DNA of 64,000 bases from CAWKPF01 sp963851415 (lineage in GTDB: Bacteria > Acidobacteriota > Thermoanaerobaculia > Multivoradales > Multivoraceae), in assembly GCA_963851415.1 (NCBI GenBank), contig CAWKPF010000003.1:1116001-1180000 (forward strand). The letters run 5' to 3'. Shown piece after piece: positions 35,679-43,587 of the stretch (positions are counted from its first letter, which is position 1; every line of letters starts with the position of its first letter). The notes beneath the pieces are model-generated. The model was not told the origin of the DNA. It saw only the letters and a program-made list of their open reading frames with translations, and did not search any database. Made by a program: the position numbers and the translations under genes.

Positions 35679-36281
35679 CTACTCCTTCAGGCCATCGTCG
35701 TCGCTATCGACGGTGATGTCGATGTCGTCGAGACCCGCCAGAGCGCTCTCGATACTCATCTCGATGAGGGCGCCGAGCGAGTCCCAGTCGACGGACTCGA
35801 GTGCCGCTTCGACGGTCGCAGCGACATCCGTGTCGAGCGTTTCTCCGAGGCGCTCCATCTCGCGCTCGAGATCTCGCCAATCGTCCGAGTCGAACGACGC
35901 CTCCATGCGCTCACCGAAGTCCTCCCACTGCTCGGCCCAGGCCTCCCAGTCGACATCCGCGAAGGACTCGCCGATCCGAGCGCCCATCTCGCCCCACTGC
36001 GCCCCCAGCGCAGCCCAGTGGGAGGCCATCTCTTCCCAGTCGACTTCGGCCAGGGAGTCGGCGACCGACTCGCCGATCTGTTGCCCGAGCTCGCCCCAGA
36101 GCTCACCATATTCCTCCCAGTCGCCGGCTTGCGCTGCGGCACGGATCTGGTCGTGAAGCTCCCGAGCGCGTGCATCGGCCCGGTCTTCAGCTTCCTGGGC
36201 CAGGGCGGGGACACTCGCCAGGGCGGCCCCGACCAGAAGGGCGGCCAGAGACAGGGACTTGTGTGGACTCTTAGGCAGCAT
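35679..36281 (-). CDS. Secreted acidic Trp-repeat protein, unknown function
   Basis: A 200-residue protein with a clear signal peptide ('SLAALLVGAALASVPALAQ'). The mature part is acidic and built of irregular repeats of about 20-30 residues centred on D-W or V-D-W-E ('DWEEYGELWGELGQQIGES', 'VDWEEMASHWAALG', 'VDWEAWAEQWEDFGERM', 'SVDWDSLGALIEMS'). They predict amphipathic helices with regularly placed Trp. There is no catalytic motif. The end 'DIDITVDSDDDG' is Asp-rich and may bind calcium. I do not recognise the family. It lies 58 bases upstream of the membrane protein gene on the same strand. Confidence 0.7.
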   Translation of the reverse strand: MLPKSPHKSLSLAALLVGAALASVPALAQEAEDRADARARELHDQIRAAAQAGDWEEYGELWGELGQQIGESVADSLAEVDWEEMASHWAALGAQWGEMGARIGESFADVDWEAWAEQWEDFGERMEASFDSDDWRDLEREMERLGETLDTDVAATVEAALESVDWDSLGALIEMSIESALAGLDDIDITVDSDDDGLKE

Positions 36282-36489
36282 GGGTCGATTCTCCTCTTTC
36301 GATCTCGGACTGGGGAAATCACGGTTGTCCGGATGGATCTTCGGTGGCGGTGAAGTCTCGTGATCAGCGGCTTCATGAGATATAACGGATCGGACAGCCG
36401 TCGGGTTTCACGGAGTCGCTCGGCTTCAATTCAGCGCCGATTCTGCGCCGATTCAGGTCGTCTGGACTCGATCGGGGGGAGGCAGCTTC

Positions 36490-36918
36490 ATGACCAGACA
36501 CTGGACGATCTCGGGAAAGGTGCCGCCCATCAAGTCGGTGATGACGCCGTTTCCCTATTCGATCGAGATCGAAGGGCGGGTCGCGGAGGCTCTGGCTCTG
36601 ATGCGAGAGCACCAGATTCGGCACCTGCCGGTCAAGCAGGGACCAGAACTGGTCGGGATGCTGTCCGAGCGCGACGCCCTGAGGGTCGACGAGAAGCTGC
36701 CCGTCACCGACGTGATGCGAAGAGACCCGTTCGTCGTCGACACCGAGCGTCCGCTGGATGACGTGCTGCTGCAGCTCGTCTCACGTCACGAGGAGGGCGC
36801 TCTGGTGGTTCGCGACGGTCGCCTGGCGGGGATCTTCACGGCAACGGATGGCTGCCGGTTGCTCGGCGAAGCTCTGAGCTGCCTCTCTGTGTCCGGAAGC
36901 GGGGGAGAGATCGCCTAG
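36490..36918 (+). CDS. CBS domain protein
   Basis: A 142-residue protein made of one CBS pair (Bateman module). The first CBS is 'VKSVMTPFPYSIEIEGRVAEAL' to 'LPVKQGPELVGMLSERDALR'; the second is 'VTDVMRRDPFVVDTERPLDDV' to 'ALVVRDGRLAGIFTATDGCRLL'. Such modules bind adenine nucleotides and act as energy sensors; the partner is unknown. GGGGGAGG stands 7 bases before the ATG. It is the only plus-strand gene between two minus-strand blocks. The 208-base gap before it holds nothing else I recognise. Confidence 0.9.
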   Translation: MTRHWTISGKVPPIKSVMTPFPYSIEIEGRVAEALALMREHQIRHLPVKQGPELVGMLSERDALRVDEKLPVTDVMRRDPFVVDTERPLDDVLLQLVSRHEEGALVVRDGRLAGIFTATDGCRLLGEALSCLSVSGSGGEIA

Positions 36919-36999
36919 CTCGCTTGCACAGCCGCAGCGCTCCCCAGGCCGGCTCGCCACCGGTCGCTTCGTGGAATCCTTCGAGCACCGGATGGGGCG

Positions 37000-37368
37000 C
37001 TAGCTCCAATAGTGGCCCACGATTCCATAGATCACGCCCACGATCGTGCCGATGACCGGGAATGCCGCCAGGGAGAGCGCGATGCGCAGTCCCAGGCTCA
37101 TCGGGCGGTTCCAGAAGACGATCGCGGTCTGGGTCGCGATCACGAGTGCCAGTGGAAGATAACCGCGGATCACTCCGTAGCTGCACCACGGGCAATTGCG
37201 CGTCTGGGAATCGTTGATGTTGCACATCGTGGCCGCTCCGTTCCACCACGCATGGCAGCCACAGTCGAAGATCAGATCGCAGAGGTTCAGGTAGAAGGCT
37301 GCGGTCACGGACACGGCGCCGATCAGAACGGCCCAACGCACCGGGGCAAAGCGGGAGCTCGAGCTCAT
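37000..37368 (-). CDS. Small Cys-rich membrane protein, unknown function
   Basis: A 122-residue protein with about four hydrophobic helices. A loop between helices 1 and 2 (residues 28-65) carries six Cys ('LCDLIFDCGCHAWWNG', 'MCNINDSQ', 'NCPWCSYG'), including a C-P-W-C pair that looks like a thiol redox site. The family is not recognised. ATG 37368 is 10 bases after the hydrolase stop and is the only start that gives a membrane protein without a long Arg-rich leader. A thiol-redox or metal-binding role is inference. Confidence 0.7.
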   Translation of the reverse strand: MSSSSRFAPVRWAVLIGAVSVTAAFYLNLCDLIFDCGCHAWWNGAATMCNINDSQTRNCPWCSYGVIRGYLPLALVIATQTAIVFWNRPMSLGLRIALSLAAFPVIGTIVGVIYGIVGHYWS

Positions 37369-37378
37369 GGCAGGATTG

Positions 37379-38158
37379 TCACGAACCCAGACCGGTTGCC
37401 GGGACCAGATGGACGTCGAGCAACAGAGACCGGATGGCGTTCCAGTAGGGCTCGGGCGGCGGAGAGTCGTTGTGCCCGCCCTCGAAGGAGACAAGTCGAG
37501 GCTGCCGCGCCGCCTGCGCGAGCCGCTCGGCGTGCCCATAGGGGATGATCTGATCCCGTCTTCCGTGCATCAACAACGTCGGTCGGTCGAGAATCTCGAG
37601 CACGCTGCGGGTGTCGAATCGGTCCCGGATGAGCGCCTTCGGTACGCCGAGTCGGCTCGCCATGTCGGGTACGCTCGTGAACGTGGACTCGAGGATCATG
37701 CACAGGGGCGGACGCTGCCGTGCCAGAGCGGCGACCACGCCGCCGCCCAGGGATCGGCCGTGGTAGACGAGGCGGGCGGAGTCGATGTCTTCGCGCTCGA
37801 CCAGTCGGTCGTGGAACCAGAGCATGTCTTCCTGGATGGTCTTCTCCGTCGGCTGGCCCGCCGAGCGGCCGTAGCCCCTGAACTCGGGAAGCAACAGCCC
37901 GAGACCCAGCCTGCGGTAGGGCTCCAGCGCATGCGGCCAGTCGTCGATCAGCTCTCCGTTGCCGTGGGCAAACAGCACGACGGGCACCGGCTCCGAGCTC
38001 GTTCCACCCGCGATCGGCGGGAGGTACCACGCTTCGACTTCCCCTTCGGGGATCGGGTGGGACCAGCGCTCCGCGTCGGCGGGCCGAGGCCGTTGGCGCT
38101 CCGGGCTCGAGATCTGGCCGACTGGAAAGAGGATCGAGCGGACGAAACGGTTGAGCAT
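37379..38158 (-). CDS. Alpha/beta hydrolase (ABHD17/FAM108-like)
   Basis: A 259-residue serine hydrolase. 'VPVVLFAHGNGELIDDW' (oxyanion, near residue 60), nucleophile elbow 'LVYHGRSLGGGVVAAL' (Ser, near 130), 'TLLMHGRRDQIIPYGHAERL' (Asp) and 'SFEGGHNDSP' (His) make a complete triad. A hydrophobic N-terminus ('FVRSILFPVGQ') may be a membrane anchor. Relatives include bacterial lysophospholipase-like and thioesterase-like enzymes; the substrate is unknown. The aminotransferase gene ends 25 bases upstream, so co-transcription is likely. Confidence 0.85.
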   Translation of the reverse strand: MLNRFVRSILFPVGQISSPERQRPRPADAERWSHPIPEGEVEAWYLPPIAGGTSSEPVPVVLFAHGNGELIDDWPHALEPYRRLGLGLLLPEFRGYGRSAGQPTEKTIQEDMLWFHDRLVEREDIDSARLVYHGRSLGGGVVAALARQRPPLCMILESTFTSVPDMASRLGVPKALIRDRFDTRSVLEILDRPTLLMHGRRDQIIPYGHAERLAQAARQPRLVSFEGGHNDSPPPEPYWNAIRSLLLDVHLVPATGLGS

Positions 38159-38182
38159 GGCGGTGGAGCCTAGCAGGCTGGG

Positions 38183-39337
38183 TCAGACCAGGGGGCGCAG
38201 CGCGTCCAGGGTCCGGTCGATGTCTTCTGGGGTGTTGTAGAAGTGCGGGGCCGCGCGCAGCCGCCCTCGACGCAGGGCGAGGTGGACATCGGCCTTGCCG
38301 AGCTCCCTCTGCAGTTGCTCGTTGCGCTCCGGCTCGGGGTGCGTGAAGGCCACGATCGAGGCTCCTCCGTCGGTTCCGCGACCCCCCGGTTCCGGTGGGC
38401 CCAGTACGTCGAATCCGAGCCGTTCCAGTCCCGCGCAGAGTCGTATCACCAGGTCCCGGTCGCGCTGTGCGATCGCCTCGATGCCGATGTCGAGCAGCAG
38501 CTCGAGAGACGCGTTCCACGGAACGAAGTTGAAGAAGTTGGCGGTGCCGAAGATGTCGTAGCGCCGCGCCGGGGGGGCGCCGGCTGGATCCGGGAGGGCG
38601 GTGCTGCCGAGATCGTCCGCCGTCTGCGCGGAGAGCCAGTAGGCCTGGTTGTACTGCAGGCTCGCGAGCACCGGATCGCTGGCCCAGAGGTAGCCCGTGG
38701 CGTAGGGGCCGCACAGCCACTTCCACCCCGCACCGACCACCGCGTCGACCGGCAGCGTTCCCAGGTTCAGGCTTCGGGCTCCCACTCCCTGAGTGGCGTT
38801 GAGCACCAGTAGGACTCCGGCCTCACGGCAAAGGCGTCCGATGCCCTCGACGTCGACCCGATGTCCGGAGAAGGAATGCACCCAGCTCAGGCATACCAGG
38901 CGCGTGTTGTCCCTGAGCGCGCCCTGGACCTCCGAGGCGCTGGGGACGAATCCTTCCGCCTCGATTTGTCGGACCTCGACGCCCCTGGAGGTCAGGCCGA
39001 GCCAGGGAAGCAGGTTCGACGGAAAGTCGTCGCGCATCACGAGGACCTCGTCTCCGGTCGTGAGGGGGAGGCCGTTGGCCAGCAGGTGCAGCCCGTAGGA
39101 AGCGCCGTTGGCGAGGACGATCTGCTCTGCGCGAGTGCCCAGCAGCCGGGCAAGGTTCTCTTTCAGTCGACGAGGGACACCGGCGAAGCGCTCCGTGGTC
39201 AGCTCCCACGGCCGCTGCTTCCATTCGACGGCTCGGCGGGCGGCCTCGGCCGCCGCCCTGGGCAGGGGCCCCTGATGAGCGCAGTTCAGCCACACGGTGT
39301 CGTCGGGCAGGTCGAACGCGTCGCGCAGCCGAAGCAT
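38183..39337 (-). CDS. Class V aminotransferase-fold PLP enzyme
   Basis: A 384-residue fold-type I PLP enzyme of the class V group (cysteine desulfurase/isopenicillin-N-epimerase-like). The lysine is in 'VGAGWKWLCGPYATGYLW' near residue 212; 'VLVLNATQGVGARSLNL' replaces the usual cofactor Asp region with N-A-T-Q, while 'LSWVHSFSGHRVDVEGIG' gives the His. No cysteine-desulfurase loop Cys is seen. The N-terminus 'LNCAHQGPLPRAAAEAARRA' is typical of the epimerase-like subgroup. The change from Asp to Asn (D-A-T-Q to N-A-T-Q) at the PLP-nitrogen position is odd and may change the reaction. Confidence 0.88.
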   Translation of the reverse strand: MLRLRDAFDLPDDTVWLNCAHQGPLPRAAAEAARRAVEWKQRPWELTTERFAGVPRRLKENLARLLGTRAEQIVLANGASYGLHLLANGLPLTTGDEVLVMRDDFPSNLLPWLGLTSRGVEVRQIEAEGFVPSASEVQGALRDNTRLVCLSWVHSFSGHRVDVEGIGRLCREAGVLLVLNATQGVGARSLNLGTLPVDAVVGAGWKWLCGPYATGYLWASDPVLASLQYNQAYWLSAQTADDLGSTALPDPAGAPPARRYDIFGTANFFNFVPWNASLELLLDIGIEAIAQRDRDLVIRLCAGLERLGFDVLGPPEPGGRGTDGGASIVAFTHPEPERNEQLQRELGKADVHLALRRGRLRAAPHFYNTPEDIDRTLDALRPLV

Positions 39338-39429
39338 CTGGCGACTCTATCGCCTGCGGCTCGCCCGAGGATGACCACGGAGACGGCCGGAGTCGCCACT
39401 GCCCCGCGGGCGTTGCGCGCGCGATGCCG

Positions 39430-40062
39430 TCAAGAGCAGCGAGAACCGTGCCTCGCCTCTCGCGCCTCGACCGACACCTGCTCGGTTCGAACGAGCAGGG
39501 TCTCGACCCTTGCGCTCGCATCGGTGTACTCGCGAGCGTCGAATTGCGCGGTCGCCGCGCCGAGCGACTCCTTGACGCCTTTGAACGAGGCGAGAAGCTC
39601 GCGCACGCCCGAGACGCGCACCCCGTCCCGGTGGCAGCGCACGAGCTGGGCGATCTGTCCTTCGAGGTCGATCACGGCGGTTTCGGCGCTCGCCAGATCG
39701 GAACGCGCCGTCTCGAGAGCCAGCATGGTTCCCGCTTCGCCGACCGTCTGGGCTTCAGCCGCGTACGTGATCGCCTGGTCCGCGGCGGCATGGGCCTTCT
39801 TCGAAGACCGGATCAAGCGCAGCCCGGACTGACGGTCGTACTCCTTCTCGGCAACAGCCAGCGCTTCCCGGGCCGCGGCGAGAGCTTCGGGAGCGAACTC
39901 AGCGGCTCCCGAAGCCTCCGCAGCGCCCGCGGCGGCTCGGGCGCGCTCGAGGCGGGTCGGGTCCGGGCGCTCTCCGCAGCCCGCTCCGAAGAAGAGGAGC
40001 CAGACCGCCAGGAGAAGCGAGAGCGGGAACCGGGAGCGTCGTCGAGCGGTGGGTGTCCTCAT
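39430..40062 (-). CDS. DUF4398-like lipoprotein
   Basis: A 210-residue lipoprotein: signal peptide with lipobox 'FGAGC' near residue 29. The mature part is Ala/Glu-rich and helical, with 'ARAAAGAAEASGAAEFAPEAL' and 'AAREALAVAEKEYDRQ', the pattern of DUF4398 periplasmic lipoproteins (often near OmpA-like proteins). The rest predicts coiled coil. Start chosen at ATG 40062 because it gives a normal signal; a GTG directly precedes it. No OmpA-like gene is adjacent. Confidence 0.75.
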   Translation of the reverse strand: MRTPTARRRSRFPLSLLLAVWLLFFGAGCGERPDPTRLERARAAAGAAEASGAAEFAPEALAAAREALAVAEKEYDRQSGLRLIRSSKKAHAAADQAITYAAEAQTVGEAGTMLALETARSDLASAETAVIDLEGQIAQLVRCHRDGVRVSGVRELLASFKGVKESLGAATAQFDAREYTDASARVETLLVRTEQVSVEAREARHGSRCS

Positions 40063-40174
40063 CACAATCGACAATCTTATCGCCAAATCTGCATTATTCC
40101 CAGGTGGGCCGGCGCGCCGAGTCACTCGCCCAGTGCGAAGGGATGGGCGGCCCGGGTGTGGGCAGTCCCCCAGG

Positions 40175-41713
40175 TCACCTCGGCGCAGCGGGTGGCGCGA
40201 AGGATGCGGCGACCGCTGCGGTCACCAGGCATCCGACCAGCGGATTCCAGGTCCAGGCCATCGGTGACGGGGTGCCGAAAAGAGCCGGCCACCCTTCGAG
40301 GGCGAGGAGGAGTCCGATTCCCGTGACCACGGCGACGACATTGCCCCGGTCACTGCCGCGCCGAGTCAGCACACCCACCAGGAAGACCCCGAGTAGCGGA
40401 GGGAAGATCCAGCTCAACACCTTGAGTCCCAGCATCAGCACGCCGAATCCCTGACTCGCGCTGCCGGCACCCTCGCTGGAGCGGACGATCAGGGCCACCC
40501 CCACCAATAGCGCTCCGAAGACCACGGCCAAGACTCTCGCCACCACGAGTTGGTGCGAATCGGAGCGCTCTGGCTGCACGTAGACACGCCAGAACGAGGT
40601 CACCGCAGTCGTGGAGAGGGCGCCGATCGCGGAGTCCAGGCTCGACATCGCGGTGGCGAAGATCGCCGCGATGATCAGGCCCCGGATGCCCACCGGCAAC
40701 GTCTGCACGACATAGAACGGGAAGAGGAAGTCGAAGCCCTTCTCTGCGCTGGGCAGGTCGTGCTCCGCGGCGATCTCCGCAGCCAGGGCGAGAGCTCCGC
40801 CATCTCCGCCCAGCAACAACCAGAGCAACGAACCGATGGCGAGAAAGAGCGCTGCCACCGGGATGTTGAGCGAGGCACTCAGCCAGAGGCCGCGGCGTCC
40901 CCGTTCCGCATTCTCACACGCCAGAGCTCGCTGGATCATGTCCTGGTCGGTACCGTGGGTGGAGAGAGTGAGGAAGGTGGAGCCGATCATCCCTGCCCAC
41001 AGCGTGTAGGCCAGTCGCGGATCGAGTGAGAAGTCGAATACGCGTAGCTTGGAGTGCCCGGCCGGGGTGGAGGCCGAGGAGAGCTGGTGGAAGATCTCCC
41101 CGAGGGGCATACCGGTGCCACGGAGCAGGAAGGCGAGGGCGACCAACGCTCCGCCGACCAGGAGAGCTCCCTGCAGCACGTCGGTCCAGATCACCGAGCG
41201 CAGCCCTCCCAGTAGCACGTATCCGACTGCGACGCCGCTGATGAGGATGATGGCGATGGGGAACGAGATGTCGGCGACGACCACCAGGGCGATGGAAGCG
41301 CCGTAGAGCCGCACCCCGCTCCCGAGGAGTCGCCCGACGATGAAGAGCGCGCTGGAGAGATCTCGGGAGCGCGGACCGAAGCGCTCCGCCAGGAAGTCGT
41401 AGACCGTGGTGACGTTGGCCTTGTAGTAGGCCCCGAGAAGCAGACTTCCGACGAGGATCCGGCCGAGCGCCGAGCCGAACGCGAGTTGGAGATAGGTCCA
41501 GTCGCCACGAAGGGACTGAACGGGGGCACCGATGAAGGTGAGTGCAGACGTCTCGGTGGCCAGGATCGACATCCCGGCGGCCCACCAGGGCGCTTGACGG
41601 TCGGCGAGGAAGTAGGCCCGAGTCGAGGTCTGGTGGCGACCCGCGGCCAGTCCGATCGCTGCGACGACGATCAGGTAGACGGCGAGGACGGCGTAGTCGG
41701 CGGCTACGAGCAT
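40175..41713 (-). CDS. Sodium:solute symporter (SSS family)
   Basis: A 512-residue inner-membrane transporter with about 13 helices, of the SSS family (like SGLT, PutP, NanT). The family pattern 'STRAYFLADRQAPWWAAGMSI' is near residue 30 and 'ATETSALTFIGAP' near 55. 'GLIIAAIFATAMSSLDSAIGALST' near 345 contains the Na2-site Ser pair. It takes up a solute with sodium; sequence type is closest to the sugar-/sialic-acid-like branch, but the substrate is open. It ends 112 bases before the start of the DUF4398 lipoprotein gene. Confidence 0.93.
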   Translation of the reverse strand: MLVAADYAVLAVYLIVVAAIGLAAGRHQTSTRAYFLADRQAPWWAAGMSILATETSALTFIGAPVQSLRGDWTYLQLAFGSALGRILVGSLLLGAYYKANVTTVYDFLAERFGPRSRDLSSALFIVGRLLGSGVRLYGASIALVVVADISFPIAIILISGVAVGYVLLGGLRSVIWTDVLQGALLVGGALVALAFLLRGTGMPLGEIFHQLSSASTPAGHSKLRVFDFSLDPRLAYTLWAGMIGSTFLTLSTHGTDQDMIQRALACENAERGRRGLWLSASLNIPVAALFLAIGSLLWLLLGGDGGALALAAEIAAEHDLPSAEKGFDFLFPFYVVQTLPVGIRGLIIAAIFATAMSSLDSAIGALSTTAVTSFWRVYVQPERSDSHQLVVARVLAVVFGALLVGVALIVRSSEGAGSASQGFGVLMLGLKVLSWIFPPLLGVFLVGVLTRRGSDRGNVVAVVTGIGLLLALEGWPALFGTPSPMAWTWNPLVGCLVTAAVAASFAPPAAPR

Positions 41714-41795
41714 CGGGGCGCGACGGAGTGGAGATCGACCATGGGTACGCGGCAGTCTACCCTCGGCCTCGCCGGTGTGCCTTCGCGCCCGGTGC

Positions 41796-42128
41796 TCAGA
41801 CCATGGCTTTCCTCAGCTCGTGCTTGAGGCGGTGGATCTTCCTGAGAACGACCTTGTACTCGTCCTTGTCGCCGCTCTCCAGGAGCTCGTCACGGCGCGC
41901 CTTGAGCTCGCGGATCTCCAGCTTCACGCGTCCCTTGTCGAGTCCCTGGATCTCGTGGTGGACGTGAGCCTCGATCCCCAGCGCGGTACACAGTGCCGGG
42001 ATCAGTTCATCCTTCTTGAGCTGGCTGTAGCCCTTGATGGCTTCGTGATCGAGCCCGCTCGCGAGATCGCGCATCTGGGCCACCGTCATGTGCTTGATCT
42101 GCTCGTAGCTGTACTCCGAATCGCTCAT
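41796..42128 (-). CDS. Small Rho_N-domain protein
   Basis: A 110-residue protein. Residues about 8-48 ('IKHMTVAQMRDLASGLDHEAI', 'YSQLKKDELIPALCTALGI') match the Rho termination factor N-terminal (SAP-like) helix-extended-helix fold, which binds nucleic acid. The C-terminal half is a charged helix ('RELKARRDELLESGDKDEY'). ATG 42128 has a strong GGAGG 7 bases upstream; an in-frame start 102 bases earlier is unlikely. Role unknown; a small RNA- or DNA-binding regulator is possible. Confidence 0.8.
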   Translation of the reverse strand: MSDSEYSYEQIKHMTVAQMRDLASGLDHEAIKGYSQLKKDELIPALCTALGIEAHVHHEIQGLDKGRVKLEIRELKARRDELLESGDKDEYKVVLRKIHRLKHELRKAMV

Positions 42129-42180
42129 TCTCGTTTCCTCCAAGGCTTTCAAGCAAGGAAGTCTATCCCTGTCGGCGCTT

Positions 42181-42228
42181 CCCGAGACCACTCGGGTGGG
42201 CAGTACGCGTGGGGCGCCACCCGGTGGC
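42181..42228 (-). terminator. Two hairpins after the MFS gene
   Basis: CCCGAG / CTCGGG with a 4-base loop (42181-42196) and GCCAC / GTGGC with a 3-base loop (42216-42228) lie in the 144-base gap after the MFS transporter. There is no T-run on the minus strand, so termination is only likely by position. Confidence 0.3.
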
Positions 42229-42272
42229 AAAAGCAGGGCCTCTGCGCAGCCGGGGGCGGCCGCGGTTGCCGA

Positions 42273-43529
42273 CTACGCTGGACGCTTCGGTGGGCGGATG
42301 GCGAAGGCGATCGCGGCACCCACGAGGCTGAGCCCGACCAGGGCGAGAAACGGTACGTCGTAGCTGCCCCGCGCATCGAACCACCATCCGGTGAGAGCCG
42401 GCACCGAGGCCGCGAACAGGGCTCCCACCATGAATCGGATGCCGGTCGTGGTGGCGAACGCGGCGCGCCCGAAGAAGAGCGCGAACGTCGCGGCCTGGGC
42501 GATGTAGGCCAGGCCGAAGCCGAATCCGACGAGAATCACCGCGGCGTAGGCCCACCGGGTCGTGGTGGCGTACGTGAACAGGCCGACACCGATCGCCTCA
42601 CTCAGGAGCGCCAGTCCGAGGAGTCGAGGCGGTGACAGGAAGTCACCCAGGGCCCCGCCGAGTCGTCCCAGGGTGCTCACCAGCGCCATCGACGAGAGAA
42701 TTGCCGCAGCCGTCTCGACCTCGAATCCGACGTCCTGGAGATGAAGGCGGCTGTGGTTGTTGAGCACATACCAGGGTAGGGAGTAGCCGAGTCCGGCCAC
42801 CAGCATGAGGGCAAACTGAGGCGTTCGGATCGCCTCCCTGGCCGTCCAGCGATCGCTGTCGGCTGCTTCCCCGGTGGGCCGCGCGGCGTCGAGATCGTCC
42901 TGGCTGAGGGCTCCATCGGGAAGCTGGCCGATCGACTCGGGAGAGTCCCGGATGAAGAGATAGGCCAGGACCCCGAGCGTGGCAGTGATGGCACCGATCA
43001 CCAGCCATCCCTGCCGCCAGCTCGCCGTGTTGACCAGCCAGGTGTTGATGGCATAGATCACCGGCGCGATGATGCCGGCCGCGGTGAGCAGGAAGGCGAG
43101 TACCCGGGAGCGGTACTTGACGAACCACGTCGAAGCGATGTTCTGGGTCGGCAGCACGGTGGCGAAGGCGCTGGTGGTGGCTGCGAGAGCACCGTAGACC
43201 ACGATCAGATACCACAGGCTCTGGGCTGCGCTGGTCAGGAAGAAGGCCACCGAGCTGAGCAGGAATCCTGCGGTCATGGTTCGCCGCGTCCCGAAGCGGC
43301 CGAGGGCCACGCCCACCCAGGGGGCCGCGAGACCCCCGAACAACAGGCCGACACCGTAGACCAGACCGCCGTCACCGCGGGTGAGCTCGAGCTCGTCGAG
43401 CATCTCGGGCAGGAAGAACCCCCAGCTGTAGAACGGCATGACCCCGAAGCCGTACAGCAACCAGGCCACGCCGGCCATCTTCCAACCGTAGAAACGCTTT
43501 CCAGGAGACATCTGGAGGGAGTCTTTCAC
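42273..43529 (-). CDS. MFS transporter (OxlT/monocarboxylate-like)
   Basis: A 418-residue major facilitator with 12 predicted helices. 'KRFYGWKMAGVAWLLYGFG' at the start and 'PAPWVGVALGRFGTRRTMTAGFL'-type A-loop (conserved 'GRFGTRR') near residue 80 fit the OxlT/MCT branch, which moves mono- or dicarboxylates. Start is GTG; an ATG 18 bases on is possible. The ADOP permease gene lies 58 bases upstream on the same strand. Confidence 0.9.
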   Translation of the reverse strand: MKDSLQMSPGKRFYGWKMAGVAWLLYGFGVMPFYSWGFFLPEMLDELELTRGDGGLVYGVGLLFGGLAAPWVGVALGRFGTRRTMTAGFLLSSVAFFLTSAAQSLWYLIVVYGALAATTSAFATVLPTQNIASTWFVKYRSRVLAFLLTAAGIIAPVIYAINTWLVNTASWRQGWLVIGAITATLGVLAYLFIRDSPESIGQLPDGALSQDDLDAARPTGEAADSDRWTAREAIRTPQFALMLVAGLGYSLPWYVLNNHSRLHLQDVGFEVETAAAILSSMALVSTLGRLGGALGDFLSPPRLLGLALLSEAIGVGLFTYATTTRWAYAAVILVGFGFGLAYIAQAATFALFFGRAAFATTTGIRFMVGALFAASVPALTGWWFDARGSYDVPFLALVGLSLVGAAIAFAIRPPKRPA

Positions 43530-43587
43530 AAGAATTCCCGCTCCGGTGCCAGGTCAGCAGACCGCGCACCTCGACGGCACCGAGCGC

